Below the pieces are notes generated by a model. It saw only the letters and a program-made list of their open reading frames with translations, searched no databases and was not told the DNA's origin. DNA of 64,000 nucleotides from CALBPI01 sp038533155 (GTDB taxonomy: Bacteria > Pseudomonadota > Gammaproteobacteria > Steroidobacterales > Woeseiaceae). A program made the position numbers and the translations under genes. Shown in pieces: positions 16,373 to 26,390 of the stretch. Where the stretch lies: contig JBCAZH010000005.1 in the NCBI GenBank assembly GCA_038533155.1, positions 38,250-102,249 of the forward strand, in the 5' to 3' direction. How positions within the stretch are numbered: position 1 is the first letter of the stretch; every line of letters begins with the position of its first letter.

Positions 16373-16927
16373 TTACAGATTGAGTGTGCGCGAGAGATCT
16401 CGGCACACGTGCGGCAGCTGCTTGGGTTCAAGTTCGGTCGTTGGCCCTGCCAGCGGTTCGAAGGGGCCGGGTGGGCGCCATTCGCCGCATATCCAAACCA
16501 GCGGGGCCGAAGGATTGGCCGTGTTGATGGCGGGACGGAAGTAAAGCCGGCCGGCTTGTGTCGGATTGTCTTTGTCATCGTCATGATGGAGCGCCACTTC
16601 AATGACGCCATTTGACCACCCCACCGACGACACATATTTTCCGGACGTGTCGGTGGGTTCATCACCGCGGACCGCCATTCTGGATTCCGGCCACTCACCG
16701 GTTTGGGCACGTTCAATGGTGATATCAATCCGCTGTGCGCTGATCAGAGTCAGTGCTTCACTGAACTTGGTGCGCTCCAACGCCACCCGGGCCGACGGGA
16801 TGACCGCGAAATAGAACACAGCGCACAAGATCAACGCGACGGCACCAAGCTCGGCGACACCCTGCATCGAGTAATGCGTGTCGGCCGCGCTCAGTAGGTG
16901 ACGCCAGTAGCTCGGTTTACGATTCAC
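16373..16927 (-). CDS. Pilin-like membrane protein without a type III leader
   Basis: A 184-residue protein with one N-terminal transmembrane helix (about residues 24-45) and a periplasmic domain. It ends like the neighbouring pilin: a PLVWICGEW segment and a C-terminal Cys (LPHVCRD), matching the ISWNCGD and STCR disulfide of the pilin at 14863. No prepilin peptidase site (G|FTLIE) is present, so it should stay anchored. It overlaps the following Yip1-like gene by 11 bp. The exact role is unknown. Confidence 0.65.
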   Translation of the reverse strand: MNRKPSYWRHLLSAADTHYSMQGVAELGAVALILCAVFYFAVIPSARVALERTKFSEALTLISAQRIDITIERAQTGEWPESRMAVRGDEPTDTSGKYVSSVGWSNGVIEVALHHDDDKDNPTQAGRLYFRPAINTANPSAPLVWICGEWRPPGPFEPLAGPTTELEPKQLPHVCRDLSRTLNL

Positions 16928-17603
16928 TCGACGGCACCTCCGACTCCGGAATCACGACAAACTCCGTCCAGTCCTCAAACAGGATCTCAGTAGAAAATTC
17001 GAAGCCATTGGCTTGAAGTAAAAAAGCGACCGAGGCGACCGTCAGCAACCCTGCGCAAACCAAGGTGTGGGTCAGCGCCCTGGTGCGCGCGTAACCCTGT
17101 ATCCGCGCCAGCCCGTTCACCAGGATCCACCAACTCCAGATGATGATCGCGAGTGTCAGGCAAAAACTGGTGTTCAACACGATGTCCCTGTGTGGCGTGT
17201 CCATGCGGTCGAGCGGAAACTCAACGATGAATGACAGCGGCACTGATACCAAGGCCAAAAGCGCAATGGGCATATTGCTCCACGCCAAGGCGGTCACTGT
17301 TGGCGCAAACGCGGCTCGGCCGCCGAATCGCCGTGCGCTAACGTAGAGCAGCCACGCCAGCATGAACTGCAGCGGCAGCTCCAACCCGACAGGAAATACG
17401 AGCAACAAGTGAAAAATCAGCCCGACATCCCGCTCGACTTCGCCCTGGGAGAGAATATGTCCGGGCCACCATGCGAACGTCGCGAGAACCGGCCACGCTA
17501 GACTGCGATACCACGGATTCTCATGGGCGATCTGAGCAACCACACGACCGGGCGCGCGCCAGATTCGGCGCATGGGTCGCACTGTCCGTGTGGCGGTCAT
17601 CAT
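16917..17603 (-). CDS. Yip1-like multi-pass membrane protein
   Basis: A 228-residue polytopic membrane protein with about five hydrophobic segments (roughly 35-50, 60-90, 103-127, 148-167 and 178-197). The pattern resembles Yip1/DUF1282 membrane proteins. It is the first gene of the operon Yip1-like, pilin-like, GspF-like, pilin. Two adjacent ATGs (17603 and 17600) are possible starts. Function is unknown. Confidence 0.6.
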   Translation of the reverse strand: MMTATRTVRPMRRIWRAPGRVVAQIAHENPWYRSLAWPVLATFAWWPGHILSQGEVERDVGLIFHLLLVFPVGLELPLQFMLAWLLYVSARRFGGRAAFAPTVTALAWSNMPIALLALVSVPLSFIVEFPLDRMDTPHRDIVLNTSFCLTLAIIIWSWWILVNGLARIQGYARTRALTHTLVCAGLLTVASVAFLLQANGFEFSTEILFEDWTEFVVIPESEVPSSES

Positions 17604-17659
17604 GTTGCCAAAGTGTAGCCGCCATGAAACTCACGGTCGAGTTTGATTACACTCCAGCC

Positions 17660-17761
17660 ATGAGCAGCGAAGCGATATTGATTTTGGGTAAAGGCGTGAT
17701 TTGGTTTTTGCTGCCGATCGCGTTTTGCGCGTGGGAGATCTGGAAGCTGAGAGATCGCTAG
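17660..17761 (+). CDS. 33-residue transmembrane microprotein
   Basis: A candidate 33-residue protein made of one transmembrane helix (ILGKGVIWFLLPIAFCAW, about residues 7-24) and a charged tail (EIWKLRDR). An in-frame ATG at 17624 would give 45 residues. TTTGATTACACT just upstream could be a -10 region for a leaderless message. The stop TAG (17759-17761) shares CTAG with the stop of the convergent TPR gene. Clean single-helix design supports it, but it is too short to be sure. Confidence 0.45.
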   Translation: MSSEAILILGKGVIWFLLPIAFCAWEIWKLRDR

Positions 17762-19656
17762 TCCGTCCCGTTCACGCAGTCGAGCGTCTCACCCACCCAA
17801 ACACAATCGTCGGGCAGCTCGCCGCTGGATTTGAAATACGCGAGCAAACCGGAAGCCTCCAGAATGTCTTCAAAACGTGGATTCGCACGAAGCGACACCG
17901 CGTTCGGCCCCCAAAAACTCTTCGGAATGCTCCCCCACACCATATCGTCGACCAACAGTTTGTCGATCACAGCATCGGTTTCATCCATCGCGAGTAACCA
18001 GGTGATCGCTGCGGGGTCGGGTCCCCAGAGATCAAGGAAACTTCTCAGCGCTTCCGTGGCAGCCGCCTGGTCCTCGGCAGTGGACGCGTCGATGTACGAC
18101 TCGAGCAACCCCACGAAAGGCGTATCTTGTGGCATCGCATCAGCCGCCTCCATTTTTCTCAAGCCAACCAGCGCATCGTTCCAACGCTGTTCAGCGGCAG
18201 CGCATAGCACCGGCGCGAAGTAACCAAAGTCGTGTCCTAGTGCGGCGGCTTTGCGTGCCGGTGCGTCAACCTGATCGCACTGGCCGGCAAGCATATACCC
18301 GCCAGCGACGTTCGCATTGGCGCCTGGGGACAGAGGATCGAGTTGCAGCGCAGTCAGGTTGACCTCGAGTGCACGTCCGATCTTGCCGAGATCCTGCAAG
18401 TGTTCGGCGTACCAAAGGTTCAGCGTGGCATCTTCAGCGTCGATCTCGAGCCCACGTTGATATAGCCTTTCAGCGTCGGACCAGCGTGCATCGAGTCGCG
18501 CCAGGTCGGCCAATGCTGCATAAGCCTCGACGAGTTCCGGATCGAGTGCCATTGCGTTCTGGGCGTGTACCATAGCCGCAGTTCTTGACTCAATCGCGAT
18601 GGTTTTCCATTGCTCGGCGGTTTCGGCGTAGGCGTAGGACGGCAGAGTGACGTAAGCATTTGCCAGGGCCGCCTCTGCTCTCGCGAAATTGGGCTCTAGT
18701 TCCAACGCGGATTTGAAATGTTCTATGGCGGTGCGAATATTTTCCTCGCCGCGTTGCGCCCACAGTGAGGTGCCGATCAGGAACTCCTCGTAGGCGGCCG
18801 GATTCGCCGTGGCCTCGAATACCTGATCGATATCGGCATTGGCTTCGTCGCCGACCACCACACGCAACGCGGCTGCGATTTTTCTTGTGATCCCTGCTTG
18901 TAACGCGAAAGCGTCGCCGATGGGTTGCGTGTAACTCTCGCTCCACAGGCGTTCATCATTCCTGACATCGACCAACGCAGCCTCAATACGAACCTGATTG
19001 CCGGACCGTTGGATAGAGCCTTCGACGATGTGATCGACATCCAAGACATCGGCGATTTCGCGGATGCTCTTGCCGCTGTCGCGAAACGAAAATGCGGATG
19101 TTCGCGACACCACACGCAGCCGGTCGACGCGGTGAAGTGCAGTCATCAGTTCGGTCGGCACACCGTCGGCCAAGTGTCTTTGGTCTTGCTCGGGGCTCAT
19201 GTCAACGAACGGCAACACCGCAATGGACGGGTTGATAGGTGCACTGGGTGGTGGCACTGCGAGCCCGCCATTCGGTGGGGTCGCTGCGACATCCGGGACA
19301 TCCGATGTGGACGGCGTTCTGAACACAGAGGCGACGAATAGGCCGAGCCCTAGGAGCACCAAGCCGACGATCGTGATATTCAACCTACGTTTCACGCGGT
19401 TCGAATATTCGGGATCGGTTTGGCCTTCGTCGTCTACTTTGAGACCGTCCGGTCCCAACTCGAGCGCCCACGCGGTGACGGCAGCGATAGGTAGCCCGAT
19501 GAGCAGCAGCACCAATAAGGCACGCATGGCCCAATCGGGTGCGCCAAAGTTTGAAAAGGCAAGGTCCGCGACCTGCGCCACCGCCCACGCACCAACAACG
19601 TAGGCCGCGCTGACGCGGATGACATTGCGTCGTTTCAATTCCGCAATAAACGACAA
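17758..19656 (-). CDS. TolB-like / TPR membrane protein
   Basis: A 632-residue protein of a type often annotated as adenylate-cyclase-like without a cyclase domain. The N-terminus (MSFIAELKRRNVIRVSAAYV) is typical of the family, and transmembrane helices lie at about 15-35, 43-65 and 92-112. A TolB-like amino-terminal domain follows (SIAVLPFVDMSPEQDQRHLADG, about 145-265), then TPR repeats to about 520. It is anchored in the inner membrane with the TolB/TPR part probably periplasmic. Function is unknown, and no catalytic site is visible. Confidence 0.75.
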   Translation of the reverse strand: MSFIAELKRRNVIRVSAAYVVGAWAVAQVADLAFSNFGAPDWAMRALLVLLLIGLPIAAVTAWALELGPDGLKVDDEGQTDPEYSNRVKRRLNITIVGLVLLGLGLFVASVFRTPSTSDVPDVAATPPNGGLAVPPPSAPINPSIAVLPFVDMSPEQDQRHLADGVPTELMTALHRVDRLRVVSRTSAFSFRDSGKSIREIADVLDVDHIVEGSIQRSGNQVRIEAALVDVRNDERLWSESYTQPIGDAFALQAGITRKIAAALRVVVGDEANADIDQVFEATANPAAYEEFLIGTSLWAQRGEENIRTAIEHFKSALELEPNFARAEAALANAYVTLPSYAYAETAEQWKTIAIESRTAAMVHAQNAMALDPELVEAYAALADLARLDARWSDAERLYQRGLEIDAEDATLNLWYAEHLQDLGKIGRALEVNLTALQLDPLSPGANANVAGGYMLAGQCDQVDAPARKAAALGHDFGYFAPVLCAAAEQRWNDALVGLRKMEAADAMPQDTPFVGLLESYIDASTAEDQAAATEALRSFLDLWGPDPAAITWLLAMDETDAVIDKLLVDDMVWGSIPKSFWGPNAVSLRANPRFEDILEASGLLAYFKSSGELPDDCVWVGETLDCVNGTD

Positions 19657-19699
19657 AGTCAGGCTGTCCTGCTAGATCTGATCAACAGAGTCTAACGTA

Positions 19700-20137
19700 T
19701 CAGCGCAGCAGTGGGGCGCCGCATCGGCGGCAATATCGGGTGTCCGGGGAATGACGAATGTCGCAGGACTTGCAGTGCTTTCGCTGCGGTTTGGCCGGTT
19801 TCGTTGCCTGACGCCTGGCGACAGACGATGGTGACTGGTTGCGCGAGGCCGCGTTGGTGTTTGATGCATTCGACCGCGGCGGGTTGGTGGTGCTTGCTGC
19901 TTTCACCTCGTCGGTGACCTCTCGCATCGCGCGCTTGAGTTTTGGCAGGACGGCAGAGCGTACCCAAAAGCCGAAAAACAAAAGAACGATCAGCGCGACC
20001 GGCCACTGTCCCGTTGCAAAGGCTACCGATACCGCATTGAACACGATGATCGCACCGACAATCAGTGGGATGATCGGTAGGCGTGTTTTTCTCAGTCGCT
20101 CGGCGACGGCTTTTTTGAGGGCTTCCGGGTCTTCCAC
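19700..20137 (-). CDS. Membrane protein with C-terminal zinc ribbon
   Basis: A 145-residue protein with two close hydrophobic helices (about 20-40 and 44-62), a basic and Ser/Asn-rich linker, and a C-terminal double-CxxC zinc ribbon (CKSC near 122, CRRC near 136). The start codon overlaps the stop of the FHA gene upstream by one base, so the two are probably translated together. I do not recognise the family. The zinc ribbon would face the cytosol if both ends are inside. Confidence 0.6.
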   Translation of the reverse strand: MEDPEALKKAVAERLRKTRLPIIPLIVGAIIVFNAVSVAFATGQWPVALIVLLFFGFWVRSAVLPKLKRAMREVTDEVKAASTTNPPRSNASNTNAASRNQSPSSVARRQATKPAKPQRKHCKSCDIRHSPDTRYCRRCGAPLLR

Positions 20138-21372
20138 TAGTCGCTAGAGTTCAGCGTTTGCAGTTGTGCTGCATAGGCTCTCGCAAACTCATCGCGAATG
20201 AAAGGGGGGAGTTCGCCTGCATTGGATTGTGCGAGCGCCTCGATGTAACTGCAGAAGTGATCCCAAAGTTGCGCTTTGCGGCCATTCGGGAACAGGCCTT
20301 TGCCCGCACCGAGAGTCTCCAATCGATCCTGCAATGCTGTGGGTTCGAGCATGGCCAGCAATTCCATGAACGCGGCTTCTGCGCCCTCTTGGACTGAAGT
20401 GTTGTGATGTCGAATCGCGCGAAACTGGTCCCGGACATTATCCGCAGGCTCAGGATGCAGTTGGCCACGTCCGAGCAGAAGATCTGCTAAGTCGTCCGTG
20501 ATATCCGTCGGGGTGAGATCGTCTACGTCTTGCTGGGTTTGAGACAAACCGAGTCGTTGCTTGGCGCGAGCCCGTTCGGTGCGCATCCGTTTTGAGGCTT
20601 CCAACGCGGTGCGCAGTGCCTTACCGACGGCGAACGCGATTTCGTCCGCCGCGCGAGCCTCAAGCGTCGCTGGGTCGAGCCCTAGTCCGCGCAGCATGGC
20701 GCGGTACGTCGACACGTCACGGCGCTCGTTGGTGACATCGGCTGAGCGCCTTGCGCTGGGCAAACGGTGCACGCTGGCCGTGTGCGGCTGTGTTGTGTCC
20801 GTCACCACGACGGTATCGATAGCCGGCGAATCGAGCAGCGCGCTGCCAGCGTCTTCGAATGGGGAATTCGTGACCATCGACATGTTCGCCGACGCCATTC
20901 GATCATCGAGTAGCTCTTCGAGATCGATTTTCTCAGCCATCTCATCTTCAACCAGAAGCTCGACTGACAACTCTGCAGACGGCTCGATCGCCGCGTGGTC
21001 TTCAAACAAGTCGCCGCGCAACAAAGTCTCGTGATCTTCGCCGAGCTGTGTCTTGATTTCGCTGACTACCATCCGGAAGCTGCCCATGCGCAGGCGTGTT
21101 CCGAACGTCAGCTTGTAAGGCTGTGTCGGCCCCAACGGCTGTTTGCTACCGTTGATGTAGACGCCGTTCATGCTCGTATCTACTAGGTAGAAACCGCCGT
21201 CGCGCGCCTCGATGCTGGCATGGACACTTGAGACATAGCGTTTCGGATCGGGCAGTACCCAATCATTGTGTTGCGCACGCCCAATAGTCCCGCCACGCTG
21301 ATCAAAAATATGTTCAGCGTCGGCGCCTAGTTGCTGGCGCAATTCGTTACTTACCTGTAGTTTCAGTCGCAT
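20137..21372 (-). CDS. TagH-like FHA protein (type VI secretion-associated family)
   Basis: A 411-residue protein with an N-terminal FHA domain (about 1-100: GTIGRA, then SSVHA and an NGVYING turn) that would bind phosphothreonine. Its C-terminal domain (about 215-405) matches the VI_FHA region of T6SS proteins such as TagH/Fha1, with GKGLFPNGRKAQLWDHF. The middle is acidic and low in complexity. No T6SS structural gene lies in the window, so it is an orphan here. A Ser/Thr kinase at 35331 is a possible source of phosphorylation, by inference only. The start MRLKLQ is preferred over one 5 codons earlier. Confidence 0.8.
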   Translation of the reverse strand: MRLKLQVSNELRQQLGADAEHIFDQRGGTIGRAQHNDWVLPDPKRYVSSVHASIEARDGGFYLVDTSMNGVYINGSKQPLGPTQPYKLTFGTRLRMGSFRMVVSEIKTQLGEDHETLLRGDLFEDHAAIEPSAELSVELLVEDEMAEKIDLEELLDDRMASANMSMVTNSPFEDAGSALLDSPAIDTVVVTDTTQPHTASVHRLPSARRSADVTNERRDVSTYRAMLRGLGLDPATLEARAADEIAFAVGKALRTALEASKRMRTERARAKQRLGLSQTQQDVDDLTPTDITDDLADLLLGRGQLHPEPADNVRDQFRAIRHHNTSVQEGAEAAFMELLAMLEPTALQDRLETLGAGKGLFPNGRKAQLWDHFCSYIEALAQSNAGELPPFIRDEFARAYAAQLQTLNSSD

Positions 21373-21531
21373 ACCGTCGAAAAGCACATTGTGGACGGAC
21401 CCTCAACCCGTAGTATGGCGTTTCGGTCCTGTCGAAACCGGTAGCGGTTCACATTTACATAAAGCGCCAGTTCTGAAACGCCTTGAACTGCGCTAACTTG
21501 GCCGCAACTCGGGTTTGGCAAGGAGCAAAAC

Positions 21532-21855
21532 ATGAGCAAACTTTACCGCATTTCGTTCGCAAACCAAGGTCGAGTTTACGAGGTATTCGCCGAATCCGTC
21601 GGTCAGTCGGATCTATTTGGCTTTCTCGAGATCTCTGAGCTTAAGTTCGGCGCACGGAGCGCTGTGGTGGTGGACCCGAGCGAGGAGCGGATCAAGACCG
21701 AGTTTGAAGGGGTTAAACGTACACTGATTCCCATGCACAACATCATTCGTATCGATGAGGTCGACAAGCAGGGGGTCAGCAAAGTCTCGAAAATCGATGG
21801 GTCGAACGTTACGCCGTTCCCAACCAGCATCTATCCGCCAGCGAACAAAGACTAA
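21532..21855 (+). CDS. DUF1820 family protein
   Basis: A 107-residue protein of DUF1820, small cytosolic proteins widespread in gammaproteobacteria with no known function. Conserved pieces are the start MSKLYRISFANQG, YEVFAESV, GFLEIS and the C-terminal TPFP. A strong AAGGAG lies 8 bases before the ATG. It is transcribed alone and followed by purL after 70 bp. Confidence 0.85.
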   Translation: MSKLYRISFANQGRVYEVFAESVGQSDLFGFLEISELKFGARSAVVVDPSEERIKTEFEGVKRTLIPMHNIIRIDEVDKQGVSKVSKIDGSNVTPFPTSIYPPANKD

Positions 21856-21925
21856 TAATCTCCCCGAGTCCCCTCCAAGGCGGGTATGATGCGCGCGAGC
21901 CGTAAACACCTGCCTGTGAGAGTTC

Positions 21926-24900
21926 ATGCGTTCCACTCCCACCGCGCCAGCGGTCATTGAGGTCGCTGCCGAGTCTGCCCTGACCGAATTCCAAGCGTCC
22001 CGCCTCACTGAACAACTCCGTCTGCACGTACCTAGTGTCAAGACGATCCGCGCTCGATTCGTGGTGGTTGCTGCGCTTGCAGGGCCAATGACTGACGCGA
22101 GTAAAGGACAACTTCGTCGTGTCCTGACAGGTCACTCAAAAGAAGTTGCGTTACCCACTGATGCAGTTATCGATATCGGTCCACGCCCCGGCACGATTTC
22201 GCCCTGGTCTAGCAAGGCAACTGACATCGTGCGTCGCTGTGGTTTAGCCATGGTGGAACGCGTCGAGCGCGTCACTCGCTACTGGGTCGACGGCGTGGAT
22301 GCGACTCAGGTGTCGGCGTTGCTGCCAGTGCTGTTGGATCGCATGACAGAGATGGCCTACGCGCCTGGCGATGCCGGATCGCAACTCTTCGATTCGGCGC
22401 CGGCCAGGCCGTTGGAATCGATTGCGCTTGGGGACGACCCGCACGACGCTTTGACTGCTGCGAATCAAGCGATGGGCCTCGCGTTGTCAGCGGATGAGCT
22501 CGACTACTTGGTTGCGCACTACACACGCGTTGGTCGCGACCCGACCGACGCTGAGTTGATGATGTTTGCGCAAGCCAACTCGGAACACTGCCGGCACAAG
22601 ATCTTCAATGCGAGCTGGACCATCGACGGCTGCGAGATGCCCGAAACGTTGTTCGGCATGATTCGACACACAAGCAAGGTTTCGCCGTCCGGCATTTTGA
22701 GTGCCTACTCGGACAATGCGGCGGTTTTGGAAGGGCCTACAGCAGAGCGTTTGATCGCCGATGAGAAGGGCATCTGGCGTGCGCTTCGCGAACCCGTGGA
22801 TATCGCGATCAAAGTTGAGACGCATAATCATCCCACGGCGATCTCGCCTTTTCCCGGGGCTGCGACCGGTGCGGGTGGTGAAATTCGCGACGAAGGCGCG
22901 ACGGGGCTTGGGGCGCAGCCGAAGGCTGGCGTCTGCGGATTCAGTGTGTCCGATTTACATATCCCGGAATGGCGACAACCTTGGGAGCACGATATCGGCA
23001 AACCTGAGCGGATTGTTTCTAGCCTGGAAATCATGCTGGAGGGTCCCATCGGTGCCGCCGCATTCAACAATGAGTTTGGTCGGCCGAACCTCGGGGGTTA
23101 CTTTCGAACGTTCCTAGCGGACCACGAGACCAAGCGCTTCTGGGGCTACCACAAGCCCATCATGATCGCCGGCGGGCTCGGCAGCGTGCGGCGCTTGCAC
23201 GCCCTGAAGCAGGAAGTGCCGGCCGGAGCGCGAGTGGTGGTTCTTGGTGGGCCTGGCATGCTGATCGGTCTCGGCGGTGGCGCCGCTTCCAGCATGGCGA
23301 GCGGCTCGAGCGATGCGGATTTGGATTTCGCGTCTGTACAACGCGGCAACCCGGAAATGCAGCGCCGTGCGCAAGAAGTCATTAACCACTGCTGGCGACG
23401 AGGCGAAGCCAATCCGATTCTATTGATTCACGATGTGGGCGCTGGTGGGCTATCGAATGCGATTCCTGAGGCGGTGGACCACTCGTCCTTGGGCGGGCGT
23501 TTCGATCTTCGCGCCATTCTCAGCGACGAGTCTGCGATGTCACCCATGGAAATCTGGTGCAACGAGTCGCAGGAGCGCTACGTGCTTGTTATCGCACCGG
23601 AATCGGAAGCCGAATTCGCTGCGGTTTGCGCGCGGGAGCGTTGTCCGTTCGCGGTGGTCGGAACGCTAACCAATGATGGTCAGCTGGTCGTCAAAGATCC
23701 TGAGCTGGGCCCAACGCCGGTGGAATTGCCGATGGAGGTGCTGCTCGGCAAGACGCCACAGATGGCCCGGGTGGTCGAACGCGAGGACGGTACGGAATCT
23801 TCTTTTGATACAACGGCGGTTAGCCTCAACGACGCGTGGCGTCGCGTGCTGGCTGTTCCGAGTGTCGCTGACAAGAGTTTTCTCATTCACATCGGCGACC
23901 GGAGCGTCGGTGGGCTTGTCAGTCGAGATCAGTTAGTCGGACGATGGCAGGTACCGGTGAGTGACGTTGCTGTCACGTTGTCGGCGCACTCGGGAAATTC
24001 CGGAGAGGCGATGGCGATGGGCGAGCGCACCCCCGTGGCCTGCGAAAACCCGACCGCCGCTGCACGGCTGGCCGTGATTGAGTCGCTGACCAATATTTTG
24101 GCGGCAGATGTTGCGCACCTTTCGGATATCAAACTGTCCGCGAATTGGATGGCCGCTGCAGGTCAGCCGGGTCAGGATGCCGCACTTTATGATGCGGTGA
24201 AGGCGGTCGGCCATGAGCTTTGCCCTGCGCTCGGTATTGCGATCCCGGTCGGCAAAGACTCGCTCTCCATGCACACCCAATGGACTGCACCGGAAGGCGA
24301 GGCACTGGCGGTCACAGCACCGGTGTCGCTGATCGTTACCGCGTTCGCGCCCGTCAGCGATGTTCGGCGAACGCTTACGCCTGAGCTCCGGCGCTCTGCC
24401 GAGAGTGTATTGATTTTTGTTGATCTGTCGGACGACCCGTCGGCCCTTGGCCGCAGCGCTCTGGCGCAGGCATGGCGGGAGCAAGGTGGTCGCAGTGCTG
24501 ACGTCGCCTCGACCGATTCGTTGAAGGCTATTCTCGATGCGCTGATCGATGTACGTCGCGATGGAAGGCTCCTGGCATGGCATGACCGCGCCGATGGTGG
24601 CCTCTTTGCGACGCTCACTGAGATGATCTTCGCGAGTCGTCTAGGAGTGGACATCACACTTCCCGAAGATTCGACCAGTGATCTTGGCTGGCTGTTCTCG
24701 GAGGGTCCAGGAGTTGCGCTACAAGTGCCGGAGCACGAGATCGCGAGCGTGCACGCTCGGTTCGGCGAAGCGGGCGCCGGCGCGCGTTGCATCACGCTGG
24801 GGCGTGTTACCGAGAATTCGGACCTGGTCGTGAGACGCTCCGGCAGCAAGATATTGGATGTGCCGCGTCGTGATTTGCAATTGGTCTGGTCGGAGACCAG

Positions 24901-25751
24901 TTTTCGTATGCAAGCGCTGCGCGACAATCCGGTTTGCGCTGCAGAGGCGTACGAGCGGATCGCTGAAGACTCTGACCCCGGGTTGGTTGTTCATTGGCCT
25001 GAAGCGAGTAAGCACTCGCCCATTGCGGTGGGTAAGACACGACCTAGGGTTGCCGTTTTGCGCGAGCAAGGCGTCAACAGCCAGCATGAGATGGCAGCGG
25101 CTTTCCTGGTGGCCGGTTTTGAAGCCGTTGACGTGCATATGTCCGACATTGAGACTGGACGCGTCTCGCTTGAGTCGTTTCAAGCCATGGCGGCCTGCGG
25201 CGGGTTCTCGTTCGGCGATGTGTTGGGTGCCGGCGGCGGATGGGCTCGGTCGATTCTCGAAGTTGAACCGCTGAGAGATGCGTTTGCTGCTTGGTTTGCG
25301 CGCAATGATGTGCTGACGCTGGGCGTTTGCAATGGCTGCCAGATGCTCAGCCAGCTTACCGATCTGATTCCAGGATCGGAGCATTGGCCGCGATTCAGTC
25401 ACAATCGGTCGGCCCAGTTTGAAGCGCGACTTTCTCAGGTTCGTATTCGTCAAAGTAGCAGCCCTTGGTTCGACGGTATGGCGGACCTGCAAGTACCGGT
25501 GGTGGTCTCACACGGTGAGGGACGCGCCGAATATGCAAGCAAGGAGCGTGCGCAAGCAGCGCTCGATGCCGGCGTAGTGGTGTCGCAATACGTTGAAGGT
25601 TCAGGCGACGTCGCAACCCGTTATCCCGCCAACCCCAACGGGTCAGACCACGGCATCGCGATGCTGTCGAATATGGATGGGCGCGTCGCGATCAGTATGC
25701 CGCACCCGGAGCGCACGCTGCGCACCGCTCAGCATAGCTGGCATCCCGCTG
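21926..25751 (+). CDS. purL: PurL, phosphoribosylformylglycinamidine synthase (3' end in gap)
   Basis: Large single-chain FGAM synthase: converts FGAR, glutamine and ATP to FGAM in purine synthesis. 1275 codons are visible before the run of Ns. It has the PurS-like N-terminus, two AIRS-like halves, and a C-terminal class I glutamine amidotransferase with nucleophile Cys1135 (GVCNGCQ) and His1260/Glu1262 (PHPE), the same numbers as E. coli PurL. About 20 codons (after SWHP) should lie in the gap. The open frame that continues past the Ns is meaningless. Confidence 0.96.
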
Positions 25752-25851
25752 NNNNNNNNNNNNNNNNNNNNNNNNNNNNNNNNNNNNNNNNNNNNNNNNN
25801 NNNNNNNNNNNNNNNNNNNNNNNNNNNNNNNNNNNNNNNNNNNNNNNNNNN
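25752..25851. other. Assembly gap (100 N)
   Basis: Exactly 100 unresolved bases between the 3' ends of two convergent genes. A round 100 is the usual placeholder for a gap of unknown size, so the true distance may differ. The ends of purL and the zinc-finger gene at 25852 are hidden. Confidence 0.99.
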
Positions 25852-26386
25852 CTGTCTCATCGAGATCGAACATTAGGTCGCGGCAAAACCGTGCCAAAGC
25901 ATCATCGACGCCTGCAAGTTCTGCTGCCTCAGTCACCGCGTTGAATAGCGTGAGTCGACCGGTCGCGCCGAGGGAATGCGCGCACTGGTGGGTTATCCGA
26001 TGACACATCAGCACAAACGCTTGCCAGTGCCCGTCGCGGTAGCACGCCAATGCCTCTGCGACCGGATCGACCAATGCCGCCGGAAGGCGCTCTAGTTCGA
26101 ACTTGGGTAGCGGCTTGACTACCGGTTCCCACCGACCGTCGATCGACAGGCCATCGTCGTCATAAGTGACCGGTCCGCTGGTAAGAAAAACGGGCCGGCG
26201 ACAAGCTGGGCAAAGCGCGTTGATGCCGATTCGGCGTGGTCGATTGGCCATGAGCCACTGCCAAGACGGTGTTGCCTGCACCGTCATCTGTGCGTACACA
26301 TCACAATGCGGGCATGTCAGGGTCAGCGCAGGTGCCAGCAACTCCTGCAGACTGTGATGCTCGCGAATGTGCACGACAGAAGCCAT
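25852..26386 (-). CDS. Zinc-finger protein with DUF4145-like C-terminus (3' end in gap)
   Basis: 178 codons are visible. The N-terminal half has two CxxC pairs (CPHC at about 25-28 and CPAC at about 59-62) that would bind zinc. The C-terminal half (about 105-178) has the helical ALACYRDGHWQAFVLMCHR pattern of DUF4145-like domains. Function is unknown. The stop and a C-terminal tail are in the gap. It lies 4 bp after ettA's end region boundary (ettA stop at 26391) but upstream of nothing else on its strand. Confidence 0.65.
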
Positions 26387-26390
26387 GTTG

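Noticed and set aside
20137..21372. A type VI secretion locus suggested by the TagH-like protein
   Set aside because: No Tss structural gene, Hcp, VgrG or ClpV lies in the window, so only an orphan FHA protein is claimed.
25643..26003. Open frames reading through the run of Ns on both strands
   Set aside because: The frame across an unresolved gap of unknown length has no meaning. The genes are cut at the gap.
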